Shown: positions 20,569 through 29,207 of the stretch, piece after piece | How positions within the stretch are numbered: position 1 is the stretch's first letter | Layout: each line of letters begins with the position of its first letter | DNA from: Skermania sp. ID1734 | GTDB lineage: Bacteria > Actinomycetota > Actinomycetes > Mycobacteriales > Mycobacteriaceae | Assembly: GCF_007489285.1 (NCBI RefSeq) | Contig: NZ_VLIY01000002.1 | Span: 1-64,000 of the forward strand | Length of the DNA stretch: 64,000 bases | Direction: 5' to 3' | The notes under the pieces: model-generated | Database searches by the model: none | Seen by the model: only the letters and a program-made list of their open reading frames with translations | Told to the model about the DNA's origin: nothing | Translations under genes and position numbers: made by a program

Positions 20569-20763
20569 TTACTGGTTCGTGTCAACATTCGACTCGTTCC
20601 CCATCTGAGTGCGTCGGGCATCGGTAGTCGGGACCGTCAGGGATCGCCGATAGCTGACTTCTTCAACTTCGATGCCCCACACCACCTCATGACGCGGGCG
20701 TCCGAATGGCACCCAACCGTCGGTCTCGTAGAACCGACGGGCGGATAGTCGCGAGCCCGTCAT
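20569..20763 (-). pseudogene. GNAT N-acetyltransferase remnant (C-terminal part only)
   Basis: The 64 codons read SARRFYETDGWVPFGRPRHE and VVWGIEVEEVSYRRSL. ARRFYExxGW followed by an EVxYRR strand is the C-terminal end of GNAT acetyltransferases (motif B and the last strand). The acetyl-CoA-binding motif A and the N-terminal half are absent; upstream, only ten bases separate it from the stop of the DUF2127 gene. It is best read as a 5'-truncated pseudogene, although an expressed short peptide cannot be excluded. Confidence 0.65.
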
Positions 20764-20772
20764 TATTCATTC

Positions 20773-21531
20773 TCACGCCGGCGATGCGGCAGCATCTTTG
20801 ACACTCAGCAAGCTGTCCTGGCTACGTTCGCGCCGGTAGGCGGCGCCGCCGCCGTTGAGTCCGAAGAGGCGCTTGCTCCACAACAGCCACAGCACCGCCG
20901 CAATGTTGATAAGAAATGCGATCAGCTTGAACGCGGTCACGCGTTCGGTGAGTTCATAGACCTCGAGGGGAAGAAATACGCTGGTCGCGACCACGGCGAA
21001 GTACTCGCCCCACCGGTGTCCCAGCCACAGACCCACCGCTTCGACGAGTTCGATCAGCGCGTATCCGGCCAAAGCCGCGGCGATCCAGGCCAACGTGGTG
21101 GGTGACAGCGTGAATGCATGCTGGACGTCGCGGATGATTTTGGAATTGTCCGGATTCCAACCGATTTGGTTGGCCACTGGGCGAAGTACGGGCAGTTCGC
21201 GCTCGAACGCTTCCTGCAGGTGTGTTTGTGATCCGCGCACCCTGACGACACCCCAGGCCAGCAGCGCGAAGATGATCACGCGCAGCATCCGCTCGCAAGC
21301 GAGAAGCCGCATGATGAAGCGGTCCCGCAAGAGGCGCCCGCGCAGAATTTGCGGCGCGTCACTCGCCGGGCCGTGGCCCTTGGGTGGCCCGATGATGAAG
21401 TTCTCGCACCGTAGACACCGCCAGGCCTCGCCAGAGGTGGTGTTCACCAACAGGTGCTGTCGGTACTCGGGCTCGTCGGGCGCGAAGGTCGCATGACCGC
21501 GCCATGAGCAGGACCGAAGGGCGAAATCCAT
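20773..21531 (-). CDS. DUF2127 family membrane protein with N-terminal Cys/His segment
   Basis: A 252-residue protein. The N-terminal 45 residues carry Cys8, His13 and a WRCLRC pair (a possible metal site, seen only as residues). Three or four transmembrane helices follow: MLRVIIFALLAWGVVRV (about 82-98), LAWIAAALAGYALIELVEAV (about 147-167), YFAVVATSVFLPLEVYEL (about 176-193) and FKLIAFLINIAAVLWLLW (about 200-217). This layout is that of DUF2127 proteins, whose function is unknown. Transcribed toward the GNAT remnant. Confidence 0.75.
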   Translation of the reverse strand: MDFALRSCSWRGHATFAPDEPEYRQHLLVNTTSGEAWRCLRCENFIIGPPKGHGPASDAPQILRGRLLRDRFIMRLLACERMLRVIIFALLAWGVVRVRGSQTHLQEAFERELPVLRPVANQIGWNPDNSKIIRDVQHAFTLSPTTLAWIAAALAGYALIELVEAVGLWLGHRWGEYFAVVATSVFLPLEVYELTERVTAFKLIAFLINIAAVLWLLWSKRLFGLNGGGAAYRRERSQDSLLSVKDAAASPA

Positions 21532-21891
21532 TCGGTCACTTTACAGCCGGCCCGCAGTGCGTGCATCGACTATTAGCAAGGGCGTGGACCCGCATTTCAA
21601 ATGAGTGCAAATTTCGCGAAGGTCTCCACTACTTGCAATGACCGGGGCGTTATATCTAATCGATGACGGCGCCAGCTGAACAAACGGGTACCAGCTGAAT
21701 CCCTATGCTAGTGGCGTGGACTCGGTTCCGTGGTGCACCGCACGCCAAGCTTTCTATTCCCATCTACCCAATAAAGGCAACAATTGAGAATTATTCTCCG
21801 GTCGTCGCGACACCTGTCGCAATTGAGCCTTCGAATTGGGTCATCCTGACCGGGCGCGTTACTTCACGCATTTGCGTGGTATGTACTGATA
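21532..21891. other. 360-bp intergenic region with no supported gene
   Basis: Between the divergent DUF2127 and flavin-reductase genes. The stretch 21590-21860 is clearly more AT-rich than its surroundings. It holds a -10-like TATGCTAGT (21704-21712) and two copies of CCAGCTGAA about 18 bp apart (near 21673 and 21691). An open frame starting at 21705 runs into the flavin-reductase gene in another frame and has no family features. Promoters for both flanking genes presumably lie here; nothing else is evident. Confidence 0.6.
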
Positions 21892-22392
21892 GTGACTTCC
21901 GAACCCGAAGAGAATGCCTTTCACGCCATTGCGGGCGACGTGGACTACCCGATGTGGGTGGTCACCGCGCGCGAGGCCGGTGAGCGGACCGGTTGCCTGG
22001 TCGGGTTCGCATCTCAGGCCAGCATCGACCCGCCCCGCTTCGTGGTGTGCCTGTCGATGGCCAACCACACCTATCGGGTCGCCAAGGACGCCGAACGGCT
22101 TGCGGTCCACATCCTCGGGCGTGACCACATCGAACTGGCCCGGCTGTTCGGTTCCGAAACCGGCGACGAGGTAGACAAGTTCGCCCAATGCGCTTGGCAC
22201 GACGGGCCGGACGGACTGCCCATTCTCGACGCCGCAGCGGGCTGGTTCTGCGGGCGAGTCGTCGATCGCTTCCCCCTCGGCGATCACGTTGGCTTCCTCC
22301 TGGCCCCCTACGCTGGCGAGTCGCCGCGCACACCGTTGAATCCGGTGTCCTTCACCGACGTGCGCGACCTCGACCCAGGGCATCCCGCCTGA
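21892..22392 (+). CDS. Flavin reductase-like FMN-binding protein
   Basis: A 166-residue split-barrel protein of the flavin-reductase family: DYPMWVVTAREAGERTGCLV, FASQASIDPPRFVVCLSMAN and a C-terminal GDHVGFLLAP. Proteins of this family bind FMN and either reduce it for a monooxygenase or act as FMN-dependent oxidoreductases. No partner monooxygenase is next to it. GTG 21892 has no clear ribosome-binding site, so translation may be leaderless or start elsewhere. It converges on the L,D-transpeptidase gene. Confidence 0.8.
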   Translation: MTSEPEENAFHAIAGDVDYPMWVVTAREAGERTGCLVGFASQASIDPPRFVVCLSMANHTYRVAKDAERLAVHILGRDHIELARLFGSETGDEVDKFAQCAWHDGPDGLPILDAAAGWFCGRVVDRFPLGDHVGFLLAPYAGESPRTPLNPVSFTDVRDLDPGHPA

Positions 22393-22397
22393 GTCGG

Positions 22398-23162
22398 TCA
22401 GCCGGTCACGATCACCGGATCGCCGATGTGCACATTGTCGAAGTACCACTCAGCATTTGCCGGGCTCAGGTTGATGCAACCGTGGCTCACGTTCGCATAG
22501 CCCTGCGAATCCACCGACCAGGGCGCGGAGTGCACAAATACGCCGCTCCAGGTAATTCGCACCGCGTCGTAGACGGTGAGCCGATAACCCTCCGGCGAAT
22601 TGACCGGCACGCCGTACGTCGAGGAATCCATCACGATCGACGGGTACTTGGCCAGCACAGGGAAGGTGCCCCACGGCGTCTCATGACCGGGCTTGCCCAT
22701 GGACGCCGGCATCGTCCGCACGACCGCCCCGTTGATGCTCACGGTGAACTCGTGTGAGGACGTGTTCGCCACGGCTACCAGGGCGGCGCCAGTCTTGAAG
22801 TGCGACACCGACCTTCCCGCCGAAACGGTGATCGCGCTGCTGGCGGGCCACCAGCTGGCGGGCTGCCATTGCAGCGTGGTGGCGTCGATCCACCGGAACT
22901 GGCCGCTCAGCGGCCCTGGCGCGTTAAGCGACACGGCATGCTGCGCCGCAGCCCGGTCATTGACCCGCGCGGCGTAGTGCAGCGTGATCGGCGCGGCCAC
23001 CCCGACGACTGCGCCGCTGGCCGGCTCGATGGCCGTAACGGCGGGGAGGCCGGGTGGCGGCGCGATCGCTCCGGCCGGGCCGGCCAGCCCCACCGCGAAT
23101 GCCGCACCGAGTACCGCCGCGGCAGTGCTTCTGATAGTGATCGCGAATCTTGCTATCCACAT
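22398..23162 (-). CDS. L,D-transpeptidase (YkuD domain), secreted
   Basis: Peptidoglycan 3-3 cross-linking enzyme of 254 residues. The signal peptide or anchor lies in ITIRSTAAAVLGAAFAVGLA (about residues 8-27). An Ig-like domain comes next (AVTAIEPASGAVVGVAAPIT), then the catalytic YkuD domain with the active-site Cys in SHGCINLS (about residue 232). The layout matches mycobacterial LdtA-E but is short, with one Ig-like domain. ATG 23162 (MWIARFAITIRS) gives a proper signal peptide and has AAGG about ten bases upstream; an upstream ATG at 23288 would place a basic stretch before it. Divergent from gabD1. Confidence 0.87.
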   Translation of the reverse strand: MWIARFAITIRSTAAAVLGAAFAVGLAGPAGAIAPPPGLPAVTAIEPASGAVVGVAAPITLHYAARVNDRAAAQHAVSLNAPGPLSGQFRWIDATTLQWQPASWWPASSAITVSAGRSVSHFKTGAALVAVANTSSHEFTVSINGAVVRTMPASMGKPGHETPWGTFPVLAKYPSIVMDSSTYGVPVNSPEGYRLTVYDAVRITWSGVFVHSAPWSVDSQGYANVSHGCINLSPANAEWYFDNVHIGDPVIVTG

Positions 23163-23359
23163 CTCGGACCAGCCTTTTCGCCGCCTGCCTGACGCTAATC
23201 TCCAGTTAAGCACTGCGGAAAACAGATTGGCAGGGGTGCGGCGCCCTTTAATGATCATTTTTCGCCGTGGCTGCCACCTACGCCGCATCGTGGCAGGCTG
23301 GGAAATGTCGGCAACGTCAGCGTCCGCGACGGGCGGGCACGGGTAGTGAGGAGTGCGGG

Positions 23360-24733
23360 TTGTCTATCGCAACAATCAATCCTGCGACAGGGGAGACGGT
23401 GCAGACCTTCACTCCCGCAACCAGCGACGAGATCGAGGCCGCGCTCGCCAAGGCGAGCGACCGGGCGGCGACGTACCGAAAGACCAGCTTCGCCGATCGC
23501 GCGTCCTGGATGCAGGCGACGGCCGATCTGCTCGAGGCGGAGGCGGACGACGTTGCGGCCATGATGACGTTGGAAATGGGCAAGACGCTGGCCGCAGCAA
23601 AGGCGGAAGCGCTCAAGTGCGCCAAGGGCTTTCGCTTCTACGCCAGCAACGCCGAAGAGCTGTTGGCCGACGAACCCGCCGACGCAAAAGCAGTGGGCGC
23701 GAGCCAGGCATACGTGCGCTACCAACCGCTCGGCGTCGTGCTCGCCGTGATGCCGTGGAATTTTCCACTGTGGCAAGCGGTTCGATTCGCCGCTCCCGCG
23801 TTGATGGCTGGCAATGTCGGCATTCTCAAGCACGCGTCGAACGTCCCGCAGTCGGCGCTGTACCTGGCCGACGTCATCCGACGCGGTGGTTTCCCCGATG
23901 GCTGCTTCCAAACTCTGCTCATCGGCTCGGGCGAGGTGGAAAAGATCCTTCGCGATCCGCGGGTGGCCGCGGCGACGCTGACCGGCAGCGAACCGGCGGG
24001 GCGCGCGGTCGCCGCGGTGGCCGGTGACGAGATCAAACCCACCGTGCTCGAACTCGGCGGCAGCGACCCGTTCATCGTGATGCCCTCGGCGGACCTCGAC
24101 CGCGCGGCCGAAGTGGCGGTCACCGCGCGCGTGCAGAACAACGGTCAATCATGTATCGCAGCAAAGCGTTTCATCGTCCACGCCGACGTTTACGACGATT
24201 TCGCACAGCGCTTCGTCGAGAGGATGGCGGCTCTCAAGGTCGGCGATCCCACCGAACCCGACACCGACGTGGGGCCGCTTGCCACCGAGCAAGGGCGCTC
24301 CGACGTCGAAGCTCTCGTCGACCACGCGGTCGCGGACGGGGCAAAAGTGCTGTGCGGCGGCAAACGACTCGACGGTCCCGGCTGGTATTACCCGCCGACG
24401 GTGATCACCGACATCACTAGGGAGATGGAAATCTTCACGGCCGAAGTGTTTGGGCCCGTGGCGTCGCTCTACCGGGTGGACAGCATCGACGACGCACTCG
24501 AGATTGCCAACGCCACCACGTTCGGCCTGGGATCGAACGCCTGGACCAACGATGCGGGCGAGCAGGAGCGGTTCATCGACGAGATCGCGGCGGGTCAGGT
24601 GTTCATCAACGGCATGACGGTGTCCTATCCCGAACTGCCCTTCGGCGGGGTACGGCGGTCGGGTTACGGCCGCGAACTTTCCGGCCACGGCATCAAGGAG
24701 TTCTGCAACGCCAAGACGGTGTGGGTCGGGTAG
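23360..24733 (+). CDS. gabD1: NADP+-dependent succinate-semialdehyde dehydrogenase
   Basis: Aldehyde dehydrogenase of 457 residues very close to M. tuberculosis GabD1 (Rv0234c): IATINPATGETVQTFTPAT at the N-terminus, MPWNFPLWQAVRFAAPAL, catalytic Glu in VLELGGSDPF (about 224) and catalytic Cys in NNGQSCIAAKR (about 258). It oxidises succinic semialdehyde to succinate, feeding the TCA cycle. The start is a TTG (23360) with GAGGAG six bases upstream; no ATG fits the family N-terminus. Confidence 0.93.
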   Translation: MSIATINPATGETVQTFTPATSDEIEAALAKASDRAATYRKTSFADRASWMQATADLLEAEADDVAAMMTLEMGKTLAAAKAEALKCAKGFRFYASNAEELLADEPADAKAVGASQAYVRYQPLGVVLAVMPWNFPLWQAVRFAAPALMAGNVGILKHASNVPQSALYLADVIRRGGFPDGCFQTLLIGSGEVEKILRDPRVAAATLTGSEPAGRAVAAVAGDEIKPTVLELGGSDPFIVMPSADLDRAAEVAVTARVQNNGQSCIAAKRFIVHADVYDDFAQRFVERMAALKVGDPTEPDTDVGPLATEQGRSDVEALVDHAVADGAKVLCGGKRLDGPGWYYPPTVITDITREMEIFTAEVFGPVASLYRVDSIDDALEIANATTFGLGSNAWTNDAGEQERFIDEIAAGQVFINGMTVSYPELPFGGVRRSGYGRELSGHGIKEFCNAKTVWVG

Positions 24734-24788
24734 CCCGCGCGCACGCCGGTCAAGCAGGATGGTGACCACCGCAACCGATGGGAGAACC

Positions 24789-24929
24789 ATGTCGCTCAAG
24801 CAGGACACCGCTGTTGCCATCCTCAGCGCCATCAAGCACGCCGCCGAATCCGGCCTGGCGACCAGCGAAGGCCTGAAGTGCCTGGCCGAGGCCTACGCGA
24901 CTGTCGCCGACTACGCCGAGTCCGACTGA
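24789..24929 (+). CDS. small conserved-looking protein, 46 residues
   Basis: The ATG at 24789 opens a 46-codon frame (MSLKQDTAVAILSAIKHAAE... VADYAESD) predicted to form two amphipathic helices. GGGAG sits about five bases upstream of the ATG, codon third positions are GC-rich as in neighbours, and the stop is two bases before the GTG of the NUDIX gene, implying coupling. I do not recognise a family and infer no function. Confidence 0.65.
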   Translation: MSLKQDTAVAILSAIKHAAESGLATSEGLKCLAEAYATVADYAESD

Positions 24930-24931
24930 GG

Positions 24932-25546
24932 GTGGAGTCCGCGCCCATCCTCACCGCAGATCAGATCCGCGCTGCGCTGCAAGAGTTCTCGCCGCATTCG
25001 GCCGGCGTCGGCACTGCCCGTGCGGCAGCGGTATCGGTCGCTGTCGGCACCGATGCCGCCGGCGCGACCGCGTTCCTGCTGACGCTGCGACCCGACGAAA
25101 TGCGGGCGCACCCCGGACAGTTCGCGCTGCCCGGCGGCCGGGTGGAACCGGGGGAGACCGCCGTTTCCGCCGCGCTGCGCGAACTGCACGAAGAGGTCGG
25201 CCTCCGTGCCTCGAAAGACGACGTGCTGGGCCGTCTCGACGACTATGTGACCCGGTCGGGTTACGTAATCACGCCGTATGTGGTGTGGGCGGGTGATCTG
25301 ACGGCCGCGGTGGCCAACCCCGCGGAGGTCGCGACGATTTTCCTGCCGACGATGGCCGAACTCGACGCGGAGCCGCGCTTCATCCAGATACCGGAGTCGC
25401 CGCGACCGGTGGTGCAATGGCCGTTTCGGAAATTCCTGATCCATGCGCCGACCGGTGCCATGATCTATCAGTTCCGGGAAGTGGTGCTCCACCATCGCCC
25501 CACTCGCGTCGACCACCTGGATCAGCCAGTATTCGCCTGGCGTTGA
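24932..25546 (+). CDS. NUDIX hydrolase, CoA-diphosphatase type
   Basis: NUDIX protein of 204 residues. HPGQFALPGGRVEPGET followed by AALRELHEEVGLR (about residues 60-90) gives a complete NUDIX box, and the HPGQxxxPGG lead is typical of coenzyme A diphosphatases (NUDT7/YeaB group), which cleave CoA to phosphopantetheine and 3',5'-ADP. The C-terminal part with YVVWAGDL and PPFRKF-like strands fits. GTG 24932 follows the preceding stop by two bases. Confidence 0.84.
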   Translation: MESAPILTADQIRAALQEFSPHSAGVGTARAAAVSVAVGTDAAGATAFLLTLRPDEMRAHPGQFALPGGRVEPGETAVSAALRELHEEVGLRASKDDVLGRLDDYVTRSGYVITPYVVWAGDLTAAVANPAEVATIFLPTMAELDAEPRFIQIPESPRPVVQWPFRKFLIHAPTGAMIYQFREVVLHHRPTRVDHLDQPVFAWR

Positions 25547-25559
25547 ACACGACGAACGG

Positions 25560-26621
25560 ATGGACGTTCCTATGGGAGTCATGTCGAGCACGCTCGACAA
25601 GCTGAATCGTGCTGGGGTGCACCCGGTCGCGTGGCATCCGCCCAAGCCGCCGCCGTTGACCGGCGTCCTCGCGCCTAATACCGCGCTCGACGCGGCCCAG
25701 CGGTGGAAGTTGCCGGCCGGGGAGGGCCCCGAGGATGTCGCCGTGGATCCGGATGGCCACGTCGTCACCGGCGGTGTGGACGGCACGCTGTGGCGGTTCG
25801 ATTCCTCGGGCAATGCCGAGGCGATCGTGAACACCGGCGGACGCCCGTTGGGCGTGGAAGTGCTCGACGACGGTCGGTACCTGGTTTGCGACGCCGAGCG
25901 CGGGCTGCTGCGGATCGATGACGCCGGGCGCATCGAGGTGCTTGCCGACGAAGCCATCGGACGCCGGATTCTGGCGTGCAACAACTCTGCCATCGGTCGC
26001 GACGGGATTGTCTACTTCAGCGACTCCTCGGCACGGTTCCCGATCGTCGAGCACACCAAGGACATTTTGGAACACGGCGGCACCGGACGGCTGCTGCGGT
26101 TCGACCCGAAGTCGGGGGAGATGGACCTGCTTGCCGACGGGCTCAACTTCGCCAACGGCGTTGGGTTGGCCAACGACGAGTCCTATGTGCTGGTCGCGGA
26201 AACGGGGTCCTACCGGATCACCCGAGTCGAGCTGACCGGGCCGAGATCCGGGGAGGTCTCGGTCTGGCATGACAACCTGCCCGGCATTCCGGACAACATG
26301 GTGTCGCAAACCGCCGCGGGAATCTTCTGGGTGGCTTTGTACAGTCCACGAATGCCGTTGCTCGATCTGGTCGCGCCCTATCCCGCGCTGCGCACGCTCA
26401 CCGCCAATCTGCCCGCGTTCCTGCAGCCCACTCCGCCGCATCGCGGCTGGGTGCTGGGCCTGAACTCCGATGGTGACATCGTGCACAGCTTGCAGAGCTC
26501 CAAGGGTGGCTACGCGCCGTTGACCGGTGTACGGGAAGCCGACGGCTGGCTCTATCTCGGCAGCCTCACCGCCGACAGCATTGCGCGGGTACCTGTGCCG
26601 ACTGCGAGTGCGGGCGCGTGA
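25560..26621 (+). CDS. Strictosidine-synthase/SMP-30-like beta-propeller protein
   Basis: A 353-residue protein with propeller-blade motifs: GPEDVAVDPDGHVVTGGVDG, GRPLGVEVLDDGRYLVCDAERGL cut into blades, GIVYFSDSSARF, GLNFANGVGLANDESYVLVA and NMVSQTAAGIFWVALY. This is the strictosidine-synthase/gluconolactonase-like fold (calcium-dependent hydrolases or lactonases); substrate unknown. The start is uncertain: ATG 25560 is listed; ATG 25581 lies only about three bases after GGGAG. The stop overlaps the GTG of the pgsA-like gene. Confidence 0.82.
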   Translation: MDVPMGVMSSTLDKLNRAGVHPVAWHPPKPPPLTGVLAPNTALDAAQRWKLPAGEGPEDVAVDPDGHVVTGGVDGTLWRFDSSGNAEAIVNTGGRPLGVEVLDDGRYLVCDAERGLLRIDDAGRIEVLADEAIGRRILACNNSAIGRDGIVYFSDSSARFPIVEHTKDILEHGGTGRLLRFDPKSGEMDLLADGLNFANGVGLANDESYVLVAETGSYRITRVELTGPRSGEVSVWHDNLPGIPDNMVSQTAAGIFWVALYSPRMPLLDLVAPYPALRTLTANLPAFLQPTPPHRGWVLGLNSDGDIVHSLQSSKGGYAPLTGVREADGWLYLGSLTADSIARVPVPTASAGA

Positions 26622-27259
26622 GCGAGCAAATCATGGGGAACAGCAGCGAGCGAGCCACCTCCGCGGAAGCCCCGCCGGCCACCCGGTCGGAGCGAATTCT
26701 TACGGTGCCCAACGTATTGAGCATCATTCGGCTCATCGGCGTGCCGGTCTTTCTCTACCTACTGCTGGTGCTGAAGGCGGACTGGTGGGCGTTTGCGCTG
26801 CTCGTGCTCAGTGGGGTCACGGACTGGCTGGACGGCAAACTCGCGCGCCTGCTGGGCCAAACGTCGCGGCTCGGGGCGCTGCTCGATCCTCTGGTCGACC
26901 GCCTGTACATGGTGACGACCCTGATCGGTTTCGTCATCAGGGGCATAATTCCGTGGTGGATCGCGGCCCTGCTTATCGGCCGGGATTTGGTGTTGACGCT
27001 CACGCTGCGGGTGTACCGGCGGCGCGGTTTGCCCCCACCAGATGTCATCTACCTGGGCAAGGCCGCAACCTTCGCGCTGATGGCGGCCTTCCCGTGGATG
27101 CTTGCCGCACAAGCGGATTGGCCGGGGGCGACCGGCGCGGGCGCTTTCGGGTACGCGTGTTTGGGCTGGGGCTGTGCGGTGTATGTGTGGACGGGAATTC
27201 TCTACCTCGGCAAAGCGATTGCCGTCGCGCGAGAGATTCCGGTGGCTAGCCCGCGCTGA
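26618..27259 (+). CDS. pgsA2: CDP-alcohol phosphatidyltransferase (PgsA2-like, Rv1822-like)
   Basis: Integral membrane phospholipid synthase of 213 residues. The CDP-alcohol phosphotransferase motif D-x2-D-G-x2-A-R-x8-G-x3-D-x3-D is read in DWLDGKLARLLGQTSRLG and the following ALLDPLVDR (about residues 68-94). Four to six transmembrane helices surround it (for example VPVFLYLLLVL, WIAALLIGRDLVLTLTL). It lies upstream of gcvH as Rv1822 does. The name pgsA2 is by synteny; phosphatidylglycerophosphate versus another head group is not decided. Confidence 0.87.
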   Translation: MSEQIMGNSSERATSAEAPPATRSERILTVPNVLSIIRLIGVPVFLYLLLVLKADWWAFALLVLSGVTDWLDGKLARLLGQTSRLGALLDPLVDRLYMVTTLIGFVIRGIIPWWIAALLIGRDLVLTLTLRVYRRRGLPPPDVIYLGKAATFALMAAFPWMLAAQADWPGATGAGAFGYACLGWGCAVYVWTGILYLGKAIAVAREIPVASPR

Positions 27260-27339
27260 GCTGAATCAACAGTGCGACACTCAACCGAACTCGTTACGAC
27301 CTGACCGAACCCAGTGCTCACCGAAAGGATCCAATCACC

Positions 27340-27738
27340 GTGAGTGAAATCCCTGCTGACCTGCGCTACACCTCCGAGCACGAATGGGTGCAGCGCACCG
27401 GGCCGACGCGGGTGCGAGTGGGCATCACCGACTATGCGCAGGAACAACTTGGTGACGTCGTGTTCGTGCAGCTTCCGTCCGATGGTGAGCAGGTGAGCGT
27501 CGGCGACTCTTTCGGCGAGGTCGAGTCCACCAAGAGTGTTTCCGACATCTATGCTCCGATAACGGCGAAAGTCGTTGCCGTGAACGCAGATTTGGAAAGC
27601 AGCCCCGAATTGGTGAACTCCGACCCGTACGGCGCGGGATGGCTCGTCGAGCTGGAAGTCGACGGCGAGGACGCGCTGAATTCGGCCCTGGGCGATACGC
27701 TTGACGCCGGTGGCTACCGCGATGTGGTGGGTGAGTAA
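27340..27738 (+). CDS. gcvH: Glycine cleavage system H protein
   Basis: The lipoyl carrier of the glycine cleavage system, 132 residues. The lipoylated Lys is in GEVESTKSVSDIYAPI (about residue 66), the family start SEHEWV is near residue 13, and NSDPYGAGWL is near the C-terminus. GTG 27340 has GAAAGGAT eight bases upstream. gcvP lies 2.9 kb downstream, separated by garA and regulators, as in M. tuberculosis; gcvT and lpd are not in this window. Confidence 0.96.
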   Translation: MSEIPADLRYTSEHEWVQRTGPTRVRVGITDYAQEQLGDVVFVQLPSDGEQVSVGDSFGEVESTKSVSDIYAPITAKVVAVNADLESSPELVNSDPYGAGWLVELEVDGEDALNSALGDTLDAGGYRDVVGE

Positions 27739-27917
27739 CTAGCGCTGCGACGACGCACGAGCAGTATCCCCGCGACACCCGCAACGCCACCTGTGCCGTC
27801 TGCCTGCACGCACAGCCTCGGGCAGGGTACGGTCATGAGAAACGCTTTGTGCCGTATGTCGGGGCCCTTCGCAGGGATCTGCGTAGCTCGGATAATTCGG
27901 ACTGAGGAGGAGATACG

Positions 27918-28400
27918 GTGAGCCAGAACGAAAATCAATCGGCCTATGGCGAGAGCGCGGCGGAGACCACGTCGGTCTTCCGGCCGATTGGGGAGAACGA
28001 CGTCCCGGAGCCACCGACGTCGGAACAGCCCGTTTCTGGGGTCGAGGGTCTCCCGCCTGGTTCTGCGCTGCTCGTTGTCAAGCGCGGCCCGAACGCGGGT
28101 TCCCGGTTCTTGCTGGACCAGCCGACCACCTCGGCGGGCCGCCACCCGGACAGCGACATTTTTCTCGATGACGTCACGGTGAGTCGTCGCCACGCCGAGT
28201 TCCGTCAGGACGACGACGAATTCCAGGTGGTGGACGTGGGCAGCCTCAATGGCACCTACGTCAACCGTGAACCCGTCGACTCCGCGGTACTGGCCAACGG
28301 CGACGAGGTGCAGATCGGTAAGTTCCGTCTGGTCTTTTTGACCGGCCCGCGCGGTGGTTCGCAGGTGAACGAGTCATCGGCGGGTGCAGGTAGCCAATGA
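27918..28400 (+). CDS. garA: GarA, FHA-domain regulator of glutamate/TCA metabolism
   Basis: A 160-residue FHA protein. The N-terminal phosphorylation motif ETTSVFR places the PknB/PknG target threonines at Thr17 and Thr18. The FHA domain (about 55-145) has AGRHPDSDIFLDDVTVSRRH and GSLNGTYVNREP. In mycobacteria unphosphorylated GarA inhibits alpha-ketoglutarate decarboxylase and NAD-glutamate dehydrogenase and activates glutamate synthase. GTG 27918 has GAGGAGGA six bases upstream. The stop overlaps the next ATG. Confidence 0.95.
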   Translation: MSQNENQSAYGESAAETTSVFRPIGENDVPEPPTSEQPVSGVEGLPPGSALLVVKRGPNAGSRFLLDQPTTSAGRHPDSDIFLDDVTVSRRHAEFRQDDDEFQVVDVGSLNGTYVNREPVDSAVLANGDEVQIGKFRLVFLTGPRGGSQVNESSAGAGSQ

Positions 28401-29122
28401 CGGCAGTCGGGCAGACCGCACGCGGGGGGATGTCGATTGGCTCCGTACTCGATCAACTGCGGCCTGATTTCCCCGACATCACCATTTCGAAGATCCGGTT
28501 CCTCGAGTCGGAGGGATTGATCAGCCCGGAGCGCACGCCGTCGGGCTATCGGCGTTTCTCCGTGGCTGATTGCGAACGGCTTCGGTTTGTCCTGACCGCA
28601 CAGCGGGACCAGTACTTGCCGTTGAAGGTCATCAAGGAGCAACTCGAGGCCATCGACAGCGGTGTCGCGACACTCGGTGTGCCGCGCGATCGCAGCGCGC
28701 GTCCGCGCTGGTTGTCTCAAGTTTCGCCGGAGGAGTTCCGCAGCGACAGAACGGTCCGGTTCTCGCGCAACGACCTGATCGAGCGGTCCGGTATCGACGA
28801 AACGTTTCTCACCGAACTCGTCCGCGCCGGGCTCATCGTCGCCGGGCCGGGCGGGTTTTTCGATGAGGACGCGACGGCGTTGGCAGCCTCTGCGAAAGCG
28901 ATGTCCGAATACGGCCTCGAGGTCCGGCATTTGCGGGCGTTCAAGCTGGCCGCGGACCGGGAGGCCGCGCTGGTGGCGCAGATCGCCGGACCCATCGCCA
29001 AGAGCCGCGACGCCGGCGCCCGGGACCGCGCCGAAGAGATGGTTCGCGAGTTAGCCGCGTTGTCGCTGGCATTGCACACGAGTCTGGTCAAGTCCGCGGT
29101 GCGCTCGGCACTGGATCACTAA
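28397..29122 (+). CDS. MerR-family regulator (Rv1828-like)
   Basis: Regulator of 241 residues with an N-terminal MerR winged helix (ISKIRFLESEGLISPERTPS followed by GYRRFS, about residues 29-55) and a long C-terminal helical domain without Cys metal ligands. It is coupled to garA by ATGA. Rv1828 of M. tuberculosis occupies the same position and binds DNA upstream of its own region. Target genes here are not shown by sequence. Confidence 0.91.
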   Translation: MTAVGQTARGGMSIGSVLDQLRPDFPDITISKIRFLESEGLISPERTPSGYRRFSVADCERLRFVLTAQRDQYLPLKVIKEQLEAIDSGVATLGVPRDRSARPRWLSQVSPEEFRSDRTVRFSRNDLIERSGIDETFLTELVRAGLIVAGPGGFFDEDATALAASAKAMSEYGLEVRHLRAFKLAADREAALVAQIAGPIAKSRDAGARDRAEEMVRELAALSLALHTSLVKSAVRSALDH

Positions 29123-29207
29123 CTCCTCGAAGGCTTCCCCGGCTTCGCCTAGACTCTGTATAGGGCCTTTTGGAAGGCTTCCGTGTCGAGCGCTGGAGGC
29201 AGTTTCG

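Noticed and set aside
20452-20748. 98-codon + frame opposite the GNAT remnant
   Set aside because: It starts within the terminator hairpin and has no family features; the minus strand shows a recognisable GNAT end.
21705-21983. 92-codon frame upstream of the flavin reductase
   Set aside because: It overlaps the flavin-reductase gene in another frame and lacks any conserved-looking block.
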